Source: JBOGXA01 sp050694175
GTDB lineage: Bacteria; Actinomycetota; CADDZG01; WHSQ01
DNA: 64,000 nt
Assembly (NCBI GenBank): GCA_050694175.1
Contig: JBOGXA010000010.1
Coordinates: 1-64,000, forward strand
Direction of reading: 5' to 3'
The position numbers were made by a program, and so were the translations under genes. Shown here piece by piece: positions 17,290-26,731 of this stretch (positions are counted from its first letter, which is position 1; each line of letters starts with the position of its first letter). The notes below the pieces were generated by a model. It saw nothing but the letters and a program-made list of their open reading frames with translations. It was not told the DNA's origin and ran no database searches.

Positions 17290-18066
17290 GTGGCCGAGGC
17301 TCAAGGTGCGCCGCCGGCGCGATTGGGCCGGCTTGCGCTTAGGACCGCGCCCCAGACCGCCGCGCTGCGCGGCTGCGTCGTCCTCATTGCGACTGGCTCG
17401 CTCGAACAACATGGGCCGCACCTCCCCATCGGCACGGATACGCTCATCGCTCAGGCCGTCACCGATTCGATCGCGGACCGCCTCGAGGGCGTCTTCGTAG
17501 CGGAGCCTCTTCCCTACGGCTGCTCCTGGCATCACACTCGCTTCTCCGGCACGGCCACACTGCGCGCTTCGACCTTCATCGCCATCCTCGGGGACGTGTG
17601 CCGCTCGTTCTCGGACTTGGGGTTCTATCCGATTGTCGTCAACGGCCACGCGGGGAACCGTGCCCCGATCGACGTCGCGCTGATTGAGCTCGCAGAGTCG
17701 GAGCGGCGCGCGGCGGCATTCACCTATTTCGATCTGCTCGAGGACGTTGCGGGCGAGGCATTCGAGGGTGCCGAGGACGCCACGGGGCACGCCTGCGCGC
17801 TCGAGACTTCGATCGCGCAGTTTCTGTGGCCGCAACTCGTGGATGCGGGCGCCCTCCCGTCCGGCGACACGCCGAAGACATGGCCCGATCCACACATGTT
17901 CGCAAAGAAGGAGGTTTCTGTTGTTAGACGCTTCGACGAGATCAACCCTACAGGCGTCATAGGCAAGCCCGCCGGAGCGTCCGCAGGCGCCGGCCGTCGC
18001 CTATTTGAAACGGCAGTGCAGCGGGGTGTCGAACTGGTCGACAAAATCGCGCGGGAACTCAAATGA
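17290..18066 (+). CDS. Creatininase-family amidohydrolase (first)
   Basis: A 258-residue member of the creatininase/MftE family of binuclear-metal amide hydrolases. Metal ligands are visible in GSLEQHGPHLPIGTD (Glu39, His41, Asp50), NGHAGN and GHACALETS (Glu). GTG 17290 has AGGAGG 6 nt upstream. The stop overlaps the kinase start. It would cleave a cyclic or linear amide. Many members of this family have no established substrate. Confidence 0.85.
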   Translation: MAEAQGAPPARLGRLALRTAPQTAALRGCVVLIATGSLEQHGPHLPIGTDTLIAQAVTDSIADRLEGVFVAEPLPYGCSWHHTRFSGTATLRASTFIAILGDVCRSFSDLGFYPIVVNGHAGNRAPIDVALIELAESERRAAAFTYFDLLEDVAGEAFEGAEDATGHACALETSIAQFLWPQLVDAGALPSGDTPKTWPDPHMFAKKEVSVVRRFDEINPTGVIGKPAGASAGAGRRLFETAVQRGVELVDKIARELK

Positions 18067-19013
18067 GCTTCGACCTCGTGACCCTGGGGGAAGCGCTCGT
18101 ACAGCTCAACGCGCAGCAGACGGGGCCGCTTCGCCACGTGCACAGCTTCGAGAAGCACGCGGCGGGAAGCGAGTTCAACGTTGCCGTCGCGGCGGCGCGG
18201 CTCGGGCTCAAAACGGCGTGGCTCGGCAAAGTCGGGCGTGACGAGTTCGGCAGATTTGTCCTTGCGTGCGCCCGGGCCGAGGGCGTCGACACATCCGCCG
18301 TCGCGTACGACGGTGACGCCCCGACCGGGCTGTTCCTGGTTCAGAGGGGATACCCGCTCGGCAGATCTTCTTCCATCTACTACCGCAGGGGTTCCGCGGG
18401 GTCGAAAATGTCCCCTTCGGACGTGCGGGCCGAGCATGTGTCCAACGCTCGGATTTTTCATTTCAGCGGCATTTCGCTGGCGGTCTCCTCGGCACTCAAA
18501 GAGGCGTGCTGGGCGGCCGTCGACGCCGCGCGCGCGGGCGGGGTCAAGATCTCCTTTGACGTCAACTTCCGTCACAAACTCTGGGATGAGGAGGCCGCCG
18601 CCGCCGAGGTAACGCGGGTGCTCAAAATCGCCGACGTCGTCTTCTGCGGTCTCCACGACGCGCAACTCCTCTTCGACGCGCGCTCGGCGCAACAGGGAGT
18701 CGAGATCTTGAGATCGCTGGGCCCCGAACATGCTGTGGTGACCATGGGGCCGGAGGGTGCTCTGATGTCGGTCGGCGACGCGGAGTTCAGCTCCTCCCCG
18801 CGGCAGGTGCCGGTCGTGGACTCGACGGGCGCGGGCGACGCCTTTGCAGCCGCCGTGTTGGTCGGTTTGGCCAACGGCTGGGCCCCGGAAAAGTCCCTCG
18901 CGCTGGCGTCCATAGTCGGCGCGTCCGTGTGCACGGTCGTGGGCGACTACGAGGGCGTGCCGTATCTCTCAGAACTGGAGGACATCGCAGGAGGGACGTG
19001 GGTGGCGCGCTGA
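18063..19013 (+). CDS. PfkB-family sugar kinase (2-keto-3-deoxygluconate kinase-like)
   Basis: A 316-residue ribokinase-fold kinase. N-terminal GEALVQLN and GSEFNVAVAAARLG plus ISFDVNFRHKLW and the C-terminal DSTGAGDAFAAA (anion hole and catalytic Asp, near 252-263) are characteristic. Sequence style is closest to KDG kinases, which would make the substrate for KDPG aldolase. Translationally coupled to the creatininase-family gene (ATGA overlap). Confidence 0.85.
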   Translation: MSFDLVTLGEALVQLNAQQTGPLRHVHSFEKHAAGSEFNVAVAAARLGLKTAWLGKVGRDEFGRFVLACARAEGVDTSAVAYDGDAPTGLFLVQRGYPLGRSSSIYYRRGSAGSKMSPSDVRAEHVSNARIFHFSGISLAVSSALKEACWAAVDAARAGGVKISFDVNFRHKLWDEEAAAAEVTRVLKIADVVFCGLHDAQLLFDARSAQQGVEILRSLGPEHAVVTMGPEGALMSVGDAEFSSSPRQVPVVDSTGAGDAFAAAVLVGLANGWAPEKSLALASIVGASVCTVVGDYEGVPYLSELEDIAGGTWVAR

Positions 19014-19029
19014 GATAGGCCCTGTCGAC

Positions 19030-19077
19030 TTGACGACCTCGCCGCCCGGTCCTAGAGTTTTAGAACAGTGTTCTAAA
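19030..19077 (+). promoter_or_regulatory. Promoter with operator TTTAGAAC-AGT-GTTCTAAA
   Basis: TTGACG (19030-19035), a 17-nt spacer and TAGAGT (19053-19058) look like a sigma-70-type promoter. Immediately downstream, 19059-19077 is a perfect 8-bp inverted repeat with 3-nt spacer, sharing the AGAAC-N3-GTTCT core with the site at 17252. A repressor bound there would cover the transcription start of the sugar-transporter operon. Confidence 0.7.
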
Positions 19078-19108
19078 TAGCGGAACACAGGCCCGGGGGG
19101 TTGGCAAA

Positions 19109-20485
19109 ATGCATCCGTTGGTTTCGAAGAGGCCGCGTGGCGCCGGAACGCGGCTCGTAGGCACAAGGGCAAGCAGACACGTCCTCGCGGCCGTGGCAAT
19201 CGTCTGGGTTTTGGTTCTCGCCGCGTGCAGCCCGCCCTCCGATGTTGCCGAGGGCGACGGAGAGGGCACGTTGAACTTCACCGTGTGGTCCTATTCCATC
19301 GAGACCATCAACGACAACATCAAGAACTTCGAAGAAGCGAACCCCGGAGTGCAGGTAAACCTCTCCGACCACTCCTTCTTCGACTACCACGACATCATGG
19401 CGACGAAGTTCACAGGTGGGAACCCGTCGGACGTTCAGTACTCGTCGGATCATTGGTTAAACGAGTGGGTGGCCGCGGGGTGGATAGCTCCCCTGGATGA
19501 GCACTGTCCCGAGTCGACCGCCTACACAGACGAGTGGGCGCCATACGCGACCGAGGGAATGACCCTCGACGGAAACCTCTACGGGTTGCCTTATTACGCG
19601 GACCTGCTGATCTTCATCTACAACGAGAGGATGTTGCAGGACGCCGGCTTCGATGCTCCGCCGCAGACATGGGAGGAGCTAACCGAGCAGGCCATGACCA
19701 TGAAACAAATGGGCATCTCGGAGTCACCAATCAACATCCCGCTCACCAAGGCAGACCCGTGGACGATCGAGATCTTCTACTCGATGGTGTACTCGATCGG
19801 CGGGCACATGTTCGACGAAGACGGAAACCCCGTCTTCAACGAACCGGGGGGCGCGGCCGAGAATATGCTCCAGTGGCTGGCCGACGCGCGCAACGAGCAC
19901 AGAATTCTCGATTCGGCATCTGTGGAGGTGGCGGAGCCCGACGTCGTAAAGGTAACGGGGGCGGGACGGCATGCGTTCACCGTGCTCGCCAAGTACAACC
20001 TGGCCGAGCTGAACTTAGGCGACCACCAGGAAAAGGGCAACTTCAGGATGGCGCTCATGCCGGGCGAGACCCACTCGACGGTGGGCTTCGTCCGTTTCTA
20101 CGCGCTGTCGTCGGCGGCCGTTGATGCAGGAGAGCAGAACGTAGAGAACGCCTGCAAGTTCTTGAACTACTTCGGCGGGAAGACGGACGGCGAATACGAG
20201 GTCGTGAAGCGCTGGGCACTCGAGAAGGGCCTCGGCTTCGCCAATCTCCCCCTCTACGACGATGCCGAGATCCAAGAAGCGATCGACTCCTGGGGAGACG
20301 CCGACCTCGAGCGGCAGCAGGCCGAGATCGCACAAACCAAGGAGGGCCTTACTACCTTCTGGGGAACGTGGGACATCTACGCTCGAGAGCAGATCAACGC
20401 GGCCGTCGGCGGGCAGATAAGTGCCACTGAGGCACTTCAGAACATGGCCGACCGCTGGGAGCAGTTGGCCGAAGAGCAGGGTTAA
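19109..20485 (+). CDS. Sugar ABC transporter substrate-binding lipoprotein (family 1)
   Basis: A 458-residue extracellular binding protein of the maltose/multiple-sugar type. After a basic N-terminus comes a hydrophobic segment and lipobox VLAAC (Cys40). The body shows LNFTVWSYSIETINDNIKNF, DVQYSSDHWLNEWVAAGWIAPLDE and GLPYYADLLIFIYNE, typical of the family. It heads an operon with two permeases. No ATPase gene is present in this operon, so it may share an MsmX-like ATPase encoded elsewhere. Confidence 0.87.
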   Translation: MHPLVSKRPRGAGTRLVGTRASRHVLAAVAIVWVLVLAACSPPSDVAEGDGEGTLNFTVWSYSIETINDNIKNFEEANPGVQVNLSDHSFFDYHDIMATKFTGGNPSDVQYSSDHWLNEWVAAGWIAPLDEHCPESTAYTDEWAPYATEGMTLDGNLYGLPYYADLLIFIYNERMLQDAGFDAPPQTWEELTEQAMTMKQMGISESPINIPLTKADPWTIEIFYSMVYSIGGHMFDEDGNPVFNEPGGAAENMLQWLADARNEHRILDSASVEVAEPDVVKVTGAGRHAFTVLAKYNLAELNLGDHQEKGNFRMALMPGETHSTVGFVRFYALSSAAVDAGEQNVENACKFLNYFGGKTDGEYEVVKRWALEKGLGFANLPLYDDAEIQEAIDSWGDADLERQQAEIAQTKEGLTTFWGTWDIYAREQINAAVGGQISATEALQNMADRWEQLAEEQG

Positions 20486-20509
20486 CAACAGCCGCGTAGG
20501 GTTTGGGTA

Positions 20510-21436
20510 GTGGCCACCTCAAATGCGTCGAGCCGAGCGATAAGCGGGGCGACGGTTCGAACCGCGTCCTCACTCTATCGGTGGGGCTCCATCACGCCGG
20601 TGATCGCCATCATCGCGCTGTTTACGCTCTTCCCGTTGATCTATGCCCTCTTCACCAGCATGCACCGCGTCATCCTTACGCAACCCGACGTCGAACCGTT
20701 CATCGGGGCGGAGAATTATTCGGACGTTCTGTCAGAGAAGGCGTTCGCAAACGCAGCGAAGAACACCGCTTTCTTCACGTTAGTCAGCGTGCCGGTCGTG
20801 ACCGCTGCAGGTCTTGGCGTGGCCCTGCTACTAAACCAAAGGCTGCGGGGCTTCGGCATCCTGCGCGTCCTGTTATTGCTCCCTTGGTCGGTGCCGCTTG
20901 TGTCTGCGGGCATCATGTGGAGGCTGCTTCTTCACGGCAACTTCGGAGCTCTAAATGGGCTGCTGTTTCAGTTCGGTGTCATCGATGACTACGCACCGTT
21001 CCTCTCGAGCCCCAACATGGCTATGTGGTCCGTCATCGCTGTCCACATATGGCGCGAGTTTCCCCTGCCGGCCATCCTCTTTCTGGCGAGTCGCCAGACC
21101 ATACCGGATGACGTGCTGGATGCAGCGAAGGTCGATGGAGCCGGAGCGTGGCAGCGCTTCAGATACATCGTGTTCCCGCTCCTCAAAGCACCGCTGCTGA
21201 TCGTTCTCGTCTATGAAACCATGATCTCGATCGCGGTCTTCGACCTCGTCTACGTTCTGACCGGGGGAGGTCCCGGCTCCGCTACCACGCTGATCTCGTG
21301 GTTTGCCTATGCGGTGACGTTCAAGTTCCTCAATCTCGGGCAGGGGGCTGCTCTCTCCCTGTTGATAAGTGCAGCCATCCTGTTGCTGATCGTCCTCTAC
21401 GTCCGGATCGTCCGTCTGGAGCGTGAGACCGTATGA
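20510..21436 (+). CDS. Sugar ABC transporter permease (MalF type)
   Basis: A 308-residue membrane protein with six predicted helices. The EAA loop reads DAAKVDGAGAWQRFRYIVFPLL. It starts at GTG 20510, 24 nt after the lipoprotein gene, and overlaps the next permease by 4 nt. It forms half of the membrane channel of the importer. Confidence 0.88.
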   Translation: MATSNASSRAISGATVRTASSLYRWGSITPVIAIIALFTLFPLIYALFTSMHRVILTQPDVEPFIGAENYSDVLSEKAFANAAKNTAFFTLVSVPVVTAAGLGVALLLNQRLRGFGILRVLLLLPWSVPLVSAGIMWRLLLHGNFGALNGLLFQFGVIDDYAPFLSSPNMAMWSVIAVHIWREFPLPAILFLASRQTIPDDVLDAAKVDGAGAWQRFRYIVFPLLKAPLLIVLVYETMISIAVFDLVYVLTGGGPGSATTLISWFAYAVTFKFLNLGQGAALSLLISAAILLLIVLYVRIVRLERETV

Positions 21437-22326
21437 CGTCGACAAGGTTTCGAACGGCACTCCTCGCGGTCGCCGGCATCGCACTTGCCGTCGTCATCCT
21501 TCTGCCCTTTCTGTGGGCGCTTAGCGCAAGCCTTCAGTCGGAGAGCGCGTTGTTCAGACGGCCTCCCCCCTGGGTACCCTCGCCCGCAACGACGGGCAAC
21601 TACGAATACGTCTTTACCGGGAAGGTTCCACAGGCATACGAGCAGCGCGGCCTACTGCGGAGTCCCGTGACGCAAGAGGCCCGACTGTTGCCGTGGGGGC
21701 TCCAGAACTCGCTGATCATTGCCGCCTCGGTTCTCGCAATCAATCTGATATTTGGCACCCTCGCCGCCTATACGTTTGCTCGCGAGCACTTCAAAGGAGG
21801 ACGACTCGCCCTGATGTTCGTGTTGGGCAGCCGGCTTCTCGTGCCGATGGCGGTCGCTATTCCCATCTACATCATCCTGCGCCGTCTAGGCTTGCTCGAC
21901 ACAAAACTGGGGTTGATCCTCGTACACAGCGCGTTTACCTTGCCTTTCACCATTTGGGTCCTGACACTCTATTTCTCGTCGTTACCCAGAGAACTCGAAG
22001 AGGCGGCCCTCGTCGACGGATGCTCGCGCTTCGGTGCACTTCGTCACGTCGTCCTGCCGCTGGCGGCGCCGGGTCTCGCCGCCATCGGAGCCTTCAGCTT
22101 CTTGTTTAGTTACAACGAATTCCTTTTTGCGCTCCTCACAACGTCGACGATCAGCTCGAAAACGATCCCAGTGATGATTTCGGCGATCTCGGTCAATCCG
22201 GACGCGAGCTACAGCTTGATCTCGGTCGGGATCATCCTTTCTATCCTTGCCCCAATAGTCGTTGCGCTCGTCTTTCGTCGCTACATCATTTCCGGGCTGG
22301 TGTCGTCGCTCACTGAGAGGACTTGA
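21433..22326 (+). CDS. Sugar ABC transporter permease (MalG type)
   Basis: A 297-residue membrane protein with six helices. The EAA motif is EAALVDGCSRFGALRHVVLPLAAPG. An extra-long periplasmic loop follows the first helix (about residues 40-85), as in many sugar permeases. It pairs with the preceding MalF-like protein. It is followed after 1 nt by the aldehyde dehydrogenase gene. Confidence 0.88.
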   Translation: MTSTRFRTALLAVAGIALAVVILLPFLWALSASLQSESALFRRPPPWVPSPATTGNYEYVFTGKVPQAYEQRGLLRSPVTQEARLLPWGLQNSLIIAASVLAINLIFGTLAAYTFAREHFKGGRLALMFVLGSRLLVPMAVAIPIYIILRRLGLLDTKLGLILVHSAFTLPFTIWVLTLYFSSLPRELEEAALVDGCSRFGALRHVVLPLAAPGLAAIGAFSFLFSYNEFLFALLTTSTISSKTIPVMISAISVNPDASYSLISVGIILSILAPIVVALVFRRYIISGLVSSLTERT

Positions 22327-22327
22327 A

Positions 22328-23770
22328 ATGGCTGTTGCCGTTCTTAGATCCCATGTCGGCGGGCGGTGGGAGGGCGGCAACGAGGAGTACGAACTCGTCA
22401 GCCCTGCGACGGGACAGGTGCTTGCCCGCGTGGTTGGGGCAAGCACTGACGACGTCGACACCGGCGTGGCAGCTGCACGGGCCTCATTCGAGGAAGTGCG
22501 CTGGAGTCCGACGAGGGAGCGCGCCGCGCTCTGTCATCGCGTCGCCGATCTGATCTCCGAGCGCGCTGAATCGCTTGCACTCGAGCTCGCCGAAGAACAC
22601 GGAAAGCCACTCCATGAAGCGCGCGGTGAGATCGCAGCCGGGCTGGACGGCTTCCGTTTGGCGGCCGAGGAGATCAAACGCCTCGAGGGCTACTCACCTC
22701 AGACCGAAGACCCGAACAAAAGGGTCCTCGTTATCCGGCAAGCTCGCGGTGTGTGGGCGCTGCTTACCCCGTGGAACTTTCCGTTCAACATTCCAATCGA
22801 ATATCTCGGTCCCGCTCTGGCAACAGGAAGTCCTTTCGTCTGGAAGCCGGCACCCACGTGCGGCCGCATCGCCGCGAGGCTTACGGAGATCATCCTCGAG
22901 GCAGGAGCTCATCCCAAGTCGGTAAACCTCATCCTTACTGACTCGATCGAACCGGCAAAACATCTCGTGCGACATCAATCTATCGACGCGGTTGGGCTCA
23001 CCGGCGGCTCGGCCACAGGGAGAAGCGTGGCCGAGATGGCGTGGGACAAACATCTTCTGCTCGAACTCGGCGGAAATGGCCCAGTCATCGTTCTCGACGA
23101 TGCCGATCTGGACTCCGCGCTTGCGGCCATCGGCCACGCGGCGTTTACAAACGCAGGACAGGTGTGCAGCGCAGCCGGCCGATTGCTCGTTGCTGACCGC
23201 GCGGCCGACGACCTCGGCGCAAATATCTGCAAGCTTGCAGAGGGAATCGTGCTGGGCGCGCCTCTCGACGACGGTGTGACCATGGGCCCGCTGCACACTC
23301 AGTCCGTCGCGCGGACGATGGACCGCCACATCTCTGACGCGCTCGACCGAGGCGGACGCATTTTGTTTGGGGGCGCGCGTGCCTCAGGATTCCCGACCGA
23401 TCTCTTCTATCAGCCCACCGTCATCGACGACGTCTCACCCGACGCGAGCGTGAATGCCGAAGAAACGTTCGGGCCGATAGTTCCGATCGTTCGGCTTAGA
23501 AACGACGACGAGATTCTCAGGGCGGCCAATCGTAGCGTTCATGGTCTTGTGGCAGCGGTGTTCACGAGCTCGATCAGGCGCGCCTTCTATTTCGCCGAAC
23601 GCCTCGAAACCGGCACCGTGGTGATCAACGACACGAGTAACTACTGGGAGCTCCACCTGCCGTTCGGCGGGCGCCAGGGGAAGGAGTCGGGCCGCGGACG
23701 GCTCGGAGGCCGGCACACGCTCGAGGAATTCACGCAGCTGAAGACGATCAGCTTCGACACATCCCGCTGA
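22328..23770 (+). CDS. NAD(P)-dependent aldehyde dehydrogenase (first)
   Basis: A 480-residue ALDH. The oxyanion Asn is in TPWNFPFN, the general base Glu246 in LELGGNGP, and the catalytic Cys280 in NAGQVCSAAG. EETFGPIVPI closes the fold. ATG 22328 directly follows the permease stop, and earlier in-frame codons lie inside that gene. It resembles succinate- or glycol-aldehyde dehydrogenases and is similar in layout to the second ALDH of the island at 33897. Confidence 0.9.
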   Translation: MAVAVLRSHVGGRWEGGNEEYELVSPATGQVLARVVGASTDDVDTGVAAARASFEEVRWSPTRERAALCHRVADLISERAESLALELAEEHGKPLHEARGEIAAGLDGFRLAAEEIKRLEGYSPQTEDPNKRVLVIRQARGVWALLTPWNFPFNIPIEYLGPALATGSPFVWKPAPTCGRIAARLTEIILEAGAHPKSVNLILTDSIEPAKHLVRHQSIDAVGLTGGSATGRSVAEMAWDKHLLLELGGNGPVIVLDDADLDSALAAIGHAAFTNAGQVCSAAGRLLVADRAADDLGANICKLAEGIVLGAPLDDGVTMGPLHTQSVARTMDRHISDALDRGGRILFGGARASGFPTDLFYQPTVIDDVSPDASVNAEETFGPIVPIVRLRNDDEILRAANRSVHGLVAAVFTSSIRRAFYFAERLETGTVVINDTSNYWELHLPFGGRQGKESGRGRLGGRHTLEEFTQLKTISFDTSR

Positions 23771-24223
23771 GTATTTCGTTCGGGAGGCTTGGGACTTCGG
23801 AGCCGGTCCATGAAGGTGATTGGCCGATTTGTGTAGGCCGCAATCCCTGTGCCAAGTTCCGCCGACTCCTGGCCTCGGATTGTCTTTTGCGGGTCATCTC
23901 TTGTCTTCGCGGGTCGGTTCGAGATTCTCGATGAGACCACTCCCGGCGCGCGGATCAGGTGTTGCTACCTTTCACCACGTGCGGCGTTTGCGACTCAGAA
24001 CTCGACTTGTTCTCCAGCTTGGCAAGCCACCCCACGATCCTGCATGAGGCAGAGCGAGCACTGGGTTGACACCTCGTAGCTCCTTCCATAGCTTGTTCAC
24101 TGTGCGGGACGCACTCTTCACTGAGTGAAACAGTCCCCGGTGGCGAGGAGATGTGCTCGAAGACCGACCCGAGGGGCGGCCTTCCCCGCAGCGCCTCCCG
24201 GGGCCGGACCGTGAAACGGGGGG
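23771..24223. other. 453-nt intergenic stretch before the oligopeptide transporter operon
   Basis: No gene could be supported on either strand. A promoter-like pair and a small palindrome lie in its right third (see 24066-24129). The rest shows no repeat or RNA motif that I recognise. Confidence 0.5.
24066..24129 (+). promoter_or_regulatory. Candidate promoter and palindrome before the Dpp operon
   Basis: A perfect -35 TTGACA (24066-24071), 17-nt spacer and TAGCTT (24089-24094) fit a sigma-70-type promoter. Downstream, TTCACT-G-AGTGAA (24117-24129) is a perfect 6-bp palindrome, and its left half TTCACTG also occurs at 24096-24102. It may be an operator for the second IclR protein or another repressor. 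This is inference. Confidence 0.5.
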
Positions 24224-25801
24224 ATGGGCATGCGATCCTCGTCGGGGGACGGGAAGCGCTCGGCGCGCTTCCCGGCGATTCTTGTGGCAGCCGCTCTTCT
24301 TGCGGCGGCATGTACCGGTGATGGGGGCGAGGCGGACTCCGCCGGCACCGCGGGGGGCGGCCCCTCAGGGAGCGTAAGGTTCCTGATCGCGGAGAACTTC
24401 TGGGCCGACTGGGAGCCTTACCAGTCGACGGCACAGAGTCAAGCTCGCCTCGAAGAGCAGATCTACGATTACCTCGTTCAATTTCCCACTGGCGACCTGA
24501 GTGCGCCCGAGGAGATGCTCGCGACGTCCTGGGAGCAGATCGACGAAACAACCTGGGAGTTCGAGCTCCGAGATGGCGTGAAGTTCCACGAGGGCCAGGA
24601 CTTCACCTCGGCCGACGTCAAGGCGTCGATCGAACTGGCTTCAGGAGCCACCCAGACCGAGACGGTCACCTCGCAGAATTGGGTGCCCACGACCGTCGAG
24701 GCTGTCGACGATCAGACCGTCCGCTTGGTGACCGAGAAACCGTTCGCTCCCCTCCTTGCGCAGCTCGGCGATACACCCATCGTGTCTGCGGAATGGCTCA
24801 AAGGCGACGAGAACCAACTCAAGGAAGTGCCGAACGGAACCGGTCCCTTCAAGCTGGCCAGCGACACGCGCACCAAAAAGGTCATGGAGGCGAACCTCGA
24901 CTACTGGCGCGATCCTCCTCAGATCAAGGAGTTGACCTGGGAGTTCGTCCAGGATCCTCAGACGAGACTGAACGCCTTGGTCTCAGGTCAGGCGGACGCG
25001 ATCGATAGGGTGCCACCCGAGCACATGGCGACGATCGAGGGGAATCCGGACCTCGCGCTGTCGGCGGCCACCGGGATCGAGAGTGTGAACCTCTGGGTGC
25101 GACCGGGCCGGCTCCCGATCTGGGATGAGAACGAACATTTCCGCAAGGCCGTCAACTGGTCCATCGACCGCCAGGCCCTGGTCGACGAATTGGTGCAGGG
25201 TGAAAGTACGGTGGCCACGAGCTACCTTCCGACCGAGACCCGCTTCCAGGTTCCTCAAGAGCCTCAGTATGGTTTCGATCCGGACATGGTCGAGCAAGAG
25301 CTCGACGCCGCAGGTGAGCCCGAGGGCGGTCCGCAGTTCGAGCTGTGGGTGGCGACTGGGTTCCTGCCACGTGCGGAGCAAGTCGTTTCGTCGATAGCGG
25401 ACTCCATGCAACAGGCGGGCCTGAAGCCGAAGATAGTCACCTCCGACGTCGCGGGGATGATTGACGACATCTTCAGCGAAGGCGGGAGTGGCGCGATGTA
25501 CCACCTCAGCTGGAGCAGCAACGGCGACCCTCACCAAGCGGCTCAGGTCTACGCGCCACCGTTTGCCTGGTTCTTTGGGGACAAAGAACTCGAGCAGCTC
25601 GTCCAGGAAGGTCTGACCACGCTCGATGAAGCTCAGCGTGAACAGATCTACGGTGAGTTGCAGACGCACATGTGGGAGCAAGCGTGGCATGTGCCCCTCT
25701 ACAACAGCGACTTCTCAATCGGACACTCATCGAGCCTCGTCGACCTGAGGGTGCAGCCCGACTTCACCACAGATTTCTACCCGGCCCATATCGAGGAGTA
25801 G
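24224..25801 (+). CDS. Oligopeptide/dipeptide ABC transporter substrate-binding lipoprotein (family 5)
   Basis: A 525-residue DppA/OppA-type binding protein. Lipobox LLAAAC gives lipidated Cys30. Family marks are FELRDGVKFHEGQDFTSADV, GTGPFKLA and VNWSIDRQALVDELVQG. It binds peptides or other amide-containing ligands for the permeases that follow 3 nt later. A second ATG at 24230 is also possible as start. It begins the five-domain importer DppA-B-CD-F of the island. Confidence 0.9.
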   Translation: MGMRSSSGDGKRSARFPAILVAAALLAAACTGDGGEADSAGTAGGGPSGSVRFLIAENFWADWEPYQSTAQSQARLEEQIYDYLVQFPTGDLSAPEEMLATSWEQIDETTWEFELRDGVKFHEGQDFTSADVKASIELASGATQTETVTSQNWVPTTVEAVDDQTVRLVTEKPFAPLLAQLGDTPIVSAEWLKGDENQLKEVPNGTGPFKLASDTRTKKVMEANLDYWRDPPQIKELTWEFVQDPQTRLNALVSGQADAIDRVPPEHMATIEGNPDLALSAATGIESVNLWVRPGRLPIWDENEHFRKAVNWSIDRQALVDELVQGESTVATSYLPTETRFQVPQEPQYGFDPDMVEQELDAAGEPEGGPQFELWVATGFLPRAEQVVSSIADSMQQAGLKPKIVTSDVAGMIDDIFSEGGSGAMYHLSWSSNGDPHQAAQVYAPPFAWFFGDKELEQLVQEGLTTLDEAQREQIYGELQTHMWEQAWHVPLYNSDFSIGHSSSLVDLRVQPDFTTDFYPAHIEE

Positions 25802-25804
25802 CGC

Positions 25805-26731
25805 GTGACTGGACGGCTCCTGCGCAGGACCGCCCAGATGGTTCTCGTCATCTTCGGCGTGGTGACGGCGACGTTCTTCGTCCTGCGCCTGACAGCGGGT
25901 GATCCTGCGCGACTCATGAATCCACCGGGCACTCCCGAGCGGATCGTGCAGAGCGTCCGTGAGGAACTCGGGACCGATCAGCCGCTGTTCACCCAGTACA
26001 CCGAGTACCTCAAGGGACTACTACGAGGTGACCTGGGGACGTCCTTCCACGGCTCCCAGCCGGTACGCGAGGAAGTCATGGGAGCCCTTCCCAACACCGT
26101 CGTCCTGGGAGGGCTGGCAATTCTCGTGTCTTCAATCTTCGGAGTCGTCCTTGGCATTACCGCGGCACTCAGACCGAACGGCCTGATTGACAGATCCATA
26201 CTCGTCTTTGTGTCCCTGGGTCTCGCCACGCCGAACTTCTGGCTGGCGGTCGTGCTGATACTGATCTTCACTTTCGAGCTGGGCTGGCTCCCGGCAATCG
26301 ACATGACCGGCCCCGAAAGCTTCGTACTGCCTGTGGCCACCCTGTCGGTGACGCTTACGCCAATCCTGATCAGAACCGTCCGCCAGTCGTTTCTCGAGAC
26401 ACTCAACGAAGACTTTGTCCGAGCAGCGCGGGCCAGAGGGATTCCGGAGCACCGCGTTCTTCTCGTGCACGGCCTGAAGGTAGCGGCGTTACCGCTCGTA
26501 ACTCTTATCGGGCTGCAGGCCGGTTTCGTTCTTGCCGGCTCGTACGTCGTCGAGTTCATCTTCAACTGGCCGGGTATCGGCAAGCTGACTCTCGATGCCG
26601 TCGCGAGCCGGGACTTCCCTGTGATCCAGGGCGCGGTGCTCGTGGCAGCGAGCGCGTTTGTCGTCATCAACTTTCTGGTGGACATGTTGTACTCGCTACT
26701 CGATCCCAGGATCCGATCGGCCAGGGCATGA
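25805..26731 (+). CDS. Oligopeptide ABC transporter permease (DppB type)
   Basis: A 308-residue permease with an N-terminal helix, the GDLGTSFHGSQPV segment, EAA loop RAARARGIPEHRVLLVHGLKVAALP and C-terminal GSYVVEFIFNWPGIGKL, all typical of DppB/OppB. It starts at GTG 25805 and overlaps the next gene by 4 nt. Confidence 0.9.
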   Translation: MTGRLLRRTAQMVLVIFGVVTATFFVLRLTAGDPARLMNPPGTPERIVQSVREELGTDQPLFTQYTEYLKGLLRGDLGTSFHGSQPVREEVMGALPNTVVLGGLAILVSSIFGVVLGITAALRPNGLIDRSILVFVSLGLATPNFWLAVVLILIFTFELGWLPAIDMTGPESFVLPVATLSVTLTPILIRTVRQSFLETLNEDFVRAARARGIPEHRVLLVHGLKVAALPLVTLIGLQAGFVLAGSYVVEFIFNWPGIGKLTLDAVASRDFPVIQGAVLVAASAFVVINFLVDMLYSLLDPRIRSARA

